Source: UBA9732 sp963606545 (GTDB lineage Bacteria; Spirochaetota; Spirochaetia; Sphaerochaetales; Sphaerochaetaceae). From it: 5,658 nucleotides of DNA. Positions within the stretch are counted from its first letter, which is position 1, and each line of letters opens with the position of its first letter. The notes below the pieces were generated by a model. The model was not told the origin of the DNA. It searched no databases and saw only the letters and a program-made list of their open reading frames with translations. Shown one piece after another: positions 5,272-5,658 of the stretch. The stretch is from the NCBI GenBank assembly GCA_963606545.1, contig CAVCYP010000076.1, forward strand, positions 1-5,658, given 5' to 3'. Both the position numbers and the translations under genes were made by a program.

Positions 5272-5492
5272 GATTTTTGAACTAAGCAGTGAAAAGAAAT
5301 CAGAATCGTTTTCCTGAAGACTTTTGTTTTCAGCTGGCAACTTGTGATTTACAAAACTTGAAATCACAAATTTTGACATCAAGTTCAACTAAAAGTTCAA
5401 CTAAATGGGGAGGTTCTAGAAAACTTCCATATGTATTTACAGAGCATGGTGTTACAATGCTTGCATCTCTTTTGAGAAGCGATATGGCGTGA
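5271..5492 (+). pseudogene. ORF6N-domain (phage antirepressor-like) fragment with nonsense codon
   Basis: The frame reads RFLN, then TAA (5283-5285), then AVKRNQNRFPEDFCFQL, then a tract rich in Ser and Thr, then GGSRKLPYVFTEHGVTMLASLLRSDMA and a TGA at 5490-5492. RFPEDF..QL, RKLPYVFTEHGVTML and LRSD are hallmarks of the ORF6N domain found in phage antirepressors and related DNA-binding proteins. The family commonly has LNQAVKRN at the TAA, so a CAA-to-TAA change is the simplest explanation. The first part of the domain is absent and the sequence stops after LRSD. GTG 5289 could start a 67-residue peptide, but no ribosome binding site supports it. It is a relic of a phage or plasmid gene, broken at both ends. 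Confidence 0.75.
5381..5404 (+). repeat. Perfect 12-bp tandem duplication
   Basis: AAGTTCAACTAA occurs twice head to tail (5381-5392 and 5393-5404) inside the ORF6N relic. It keeps frame and adds four residues (SSTK twice) where the family usually has a short TSSW-type stretch. This is a typical slippage product in unconstrained sequence. Confidence 0.9.
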
Positions 5493-5629
5493 TAAAGACA
5501 GCCTTAGAGAAACAACACTTTAAAGCAGGACTAAAGGCCATGCTTGAGTATCTAGAGCCACGGATAGTTTTAGTATATGGCTCAATGCCAAAGGCAATTT
5601 TTGAAGAGTTTGCAGATAAAAAATTCTAG
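5480..5629 (+). pseudogene. DUF4417 C-terminal fragment
   Basis: In the frame starting at 5480 the sequence reads RYGVIKTALEKQHFKAGL and continues with MLEYLEPRIVLVYGSMPKAIFEEF, ending at a TAG at 5627-5629. The pattern xGxIK, F.xGLxxML, LxPxxIxVYG.MP..IF is that of the DUF4417 family, uncharacterised proteins common on phages and plasmids. The usual N-terminal half and the last residues are missing. Its beginning overlaps the end of the ORF6N relic in another frame (within 5480-5492), so the two pieces were joined by a deletion. ATG 5540 would give only 29 residues, so no product is expected. Confidence 0.6.
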
Positions 5630-5658
5630 GCAAGGGAGCAATAAACATAAAACGCCAG
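5630..5658 (+). other. Right edge of window, no gene seen
   Basis: There are only 29 bases after the DUF4417 fragment. They include AAGGGAG (5632-5638), which could be a ribosome binding site for a gene starting beyond the window, but no start codon in range is visible. Confidence 0.3.

Noticed and set aside
5342..5369. 9-bp inverted repeat TTGTGATTT / AAATCACAA as an operator
   Set aside because: It lies inside the ORF6N relic and follows from the codons of that sequence; no promoter is nearby.
5158..5388. Minus-strand 76-residue open frame across the debris tract
   Set aside because: It is antisense to three recognisable or protein-like fragments on the plus strand and has no motif of its own.
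1..5658. tRNA, rRNA or CRISPR array
   Set aside because: I saw no cloverleaf, no ribosomal RNA sequence and no regularly spaced repeat-spacer structure on either strand.

Overview
The window looks like an accessory region of a Gram-positive bacterium with a low to moderate GC content. It shows AGGAGG ribosome binding sites, a TATAAT -10 box, a ClpP resembling the Firmicute type, and ORF6N and DUF4417 remnants typical of phage and plasmid cargo. Bacillota or Coriobacteriia would fit, but the sequence does not decide the taxon. There are four apparently intact genes. They are surrounded by truncated genes and by a tract of gene debris, so the region looks like an insertion and deletion hotspot.

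Left part (1-868): a G-rich non-coding stretch with a tandem repeat is followed by the C-terminal part of an ABC/RecF-like AAA ATPase on the minus strand. Its N-terminus, including Walker A, is missing. Its open frame ends only about 10 bases from the start of the next, divergent gene, with no promoter or ribosome binding site between them that I can defend.

Centre (869-3262): a two-gene unit encodes a CbbX/SpoVK-type AAA+ ATPase and a complete ClpP peptidase. The ATPase has a degenerate first domain, an intact second domain, and a C-terminal tail carrying Ile-Gly-Phe. The IGF/LGF tripeptide is the signature with which Clp unfoldases dock on ClpP, so the pair may be a dedicated AAA+/ClpP protease. 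A perfect hairpin sits between the genes beside the clpP ribosome binding site, and a strong terminator follows clpP.

Right part (3262-5133): a short Mrr-like nuclease-fold protein with an altered catalytic motif converges on clpP. Divergently from it, an AT-rich control region with several copies of TTTAGGGTG in inverted pairs precedes a Fic-domain protein. In that protein the catalytic histidine position appears to be glutamine, while the inhibitory-helix Glu-Gly is kept.

Tail (5134-5658): fragments lie end to end. They are a high-GC C-terminal piece (possibly serine recombinase), an ORF6N antirepressor piece with an in-frame stop and a 12-bp tandem duplication, and a DUF4417 piece.
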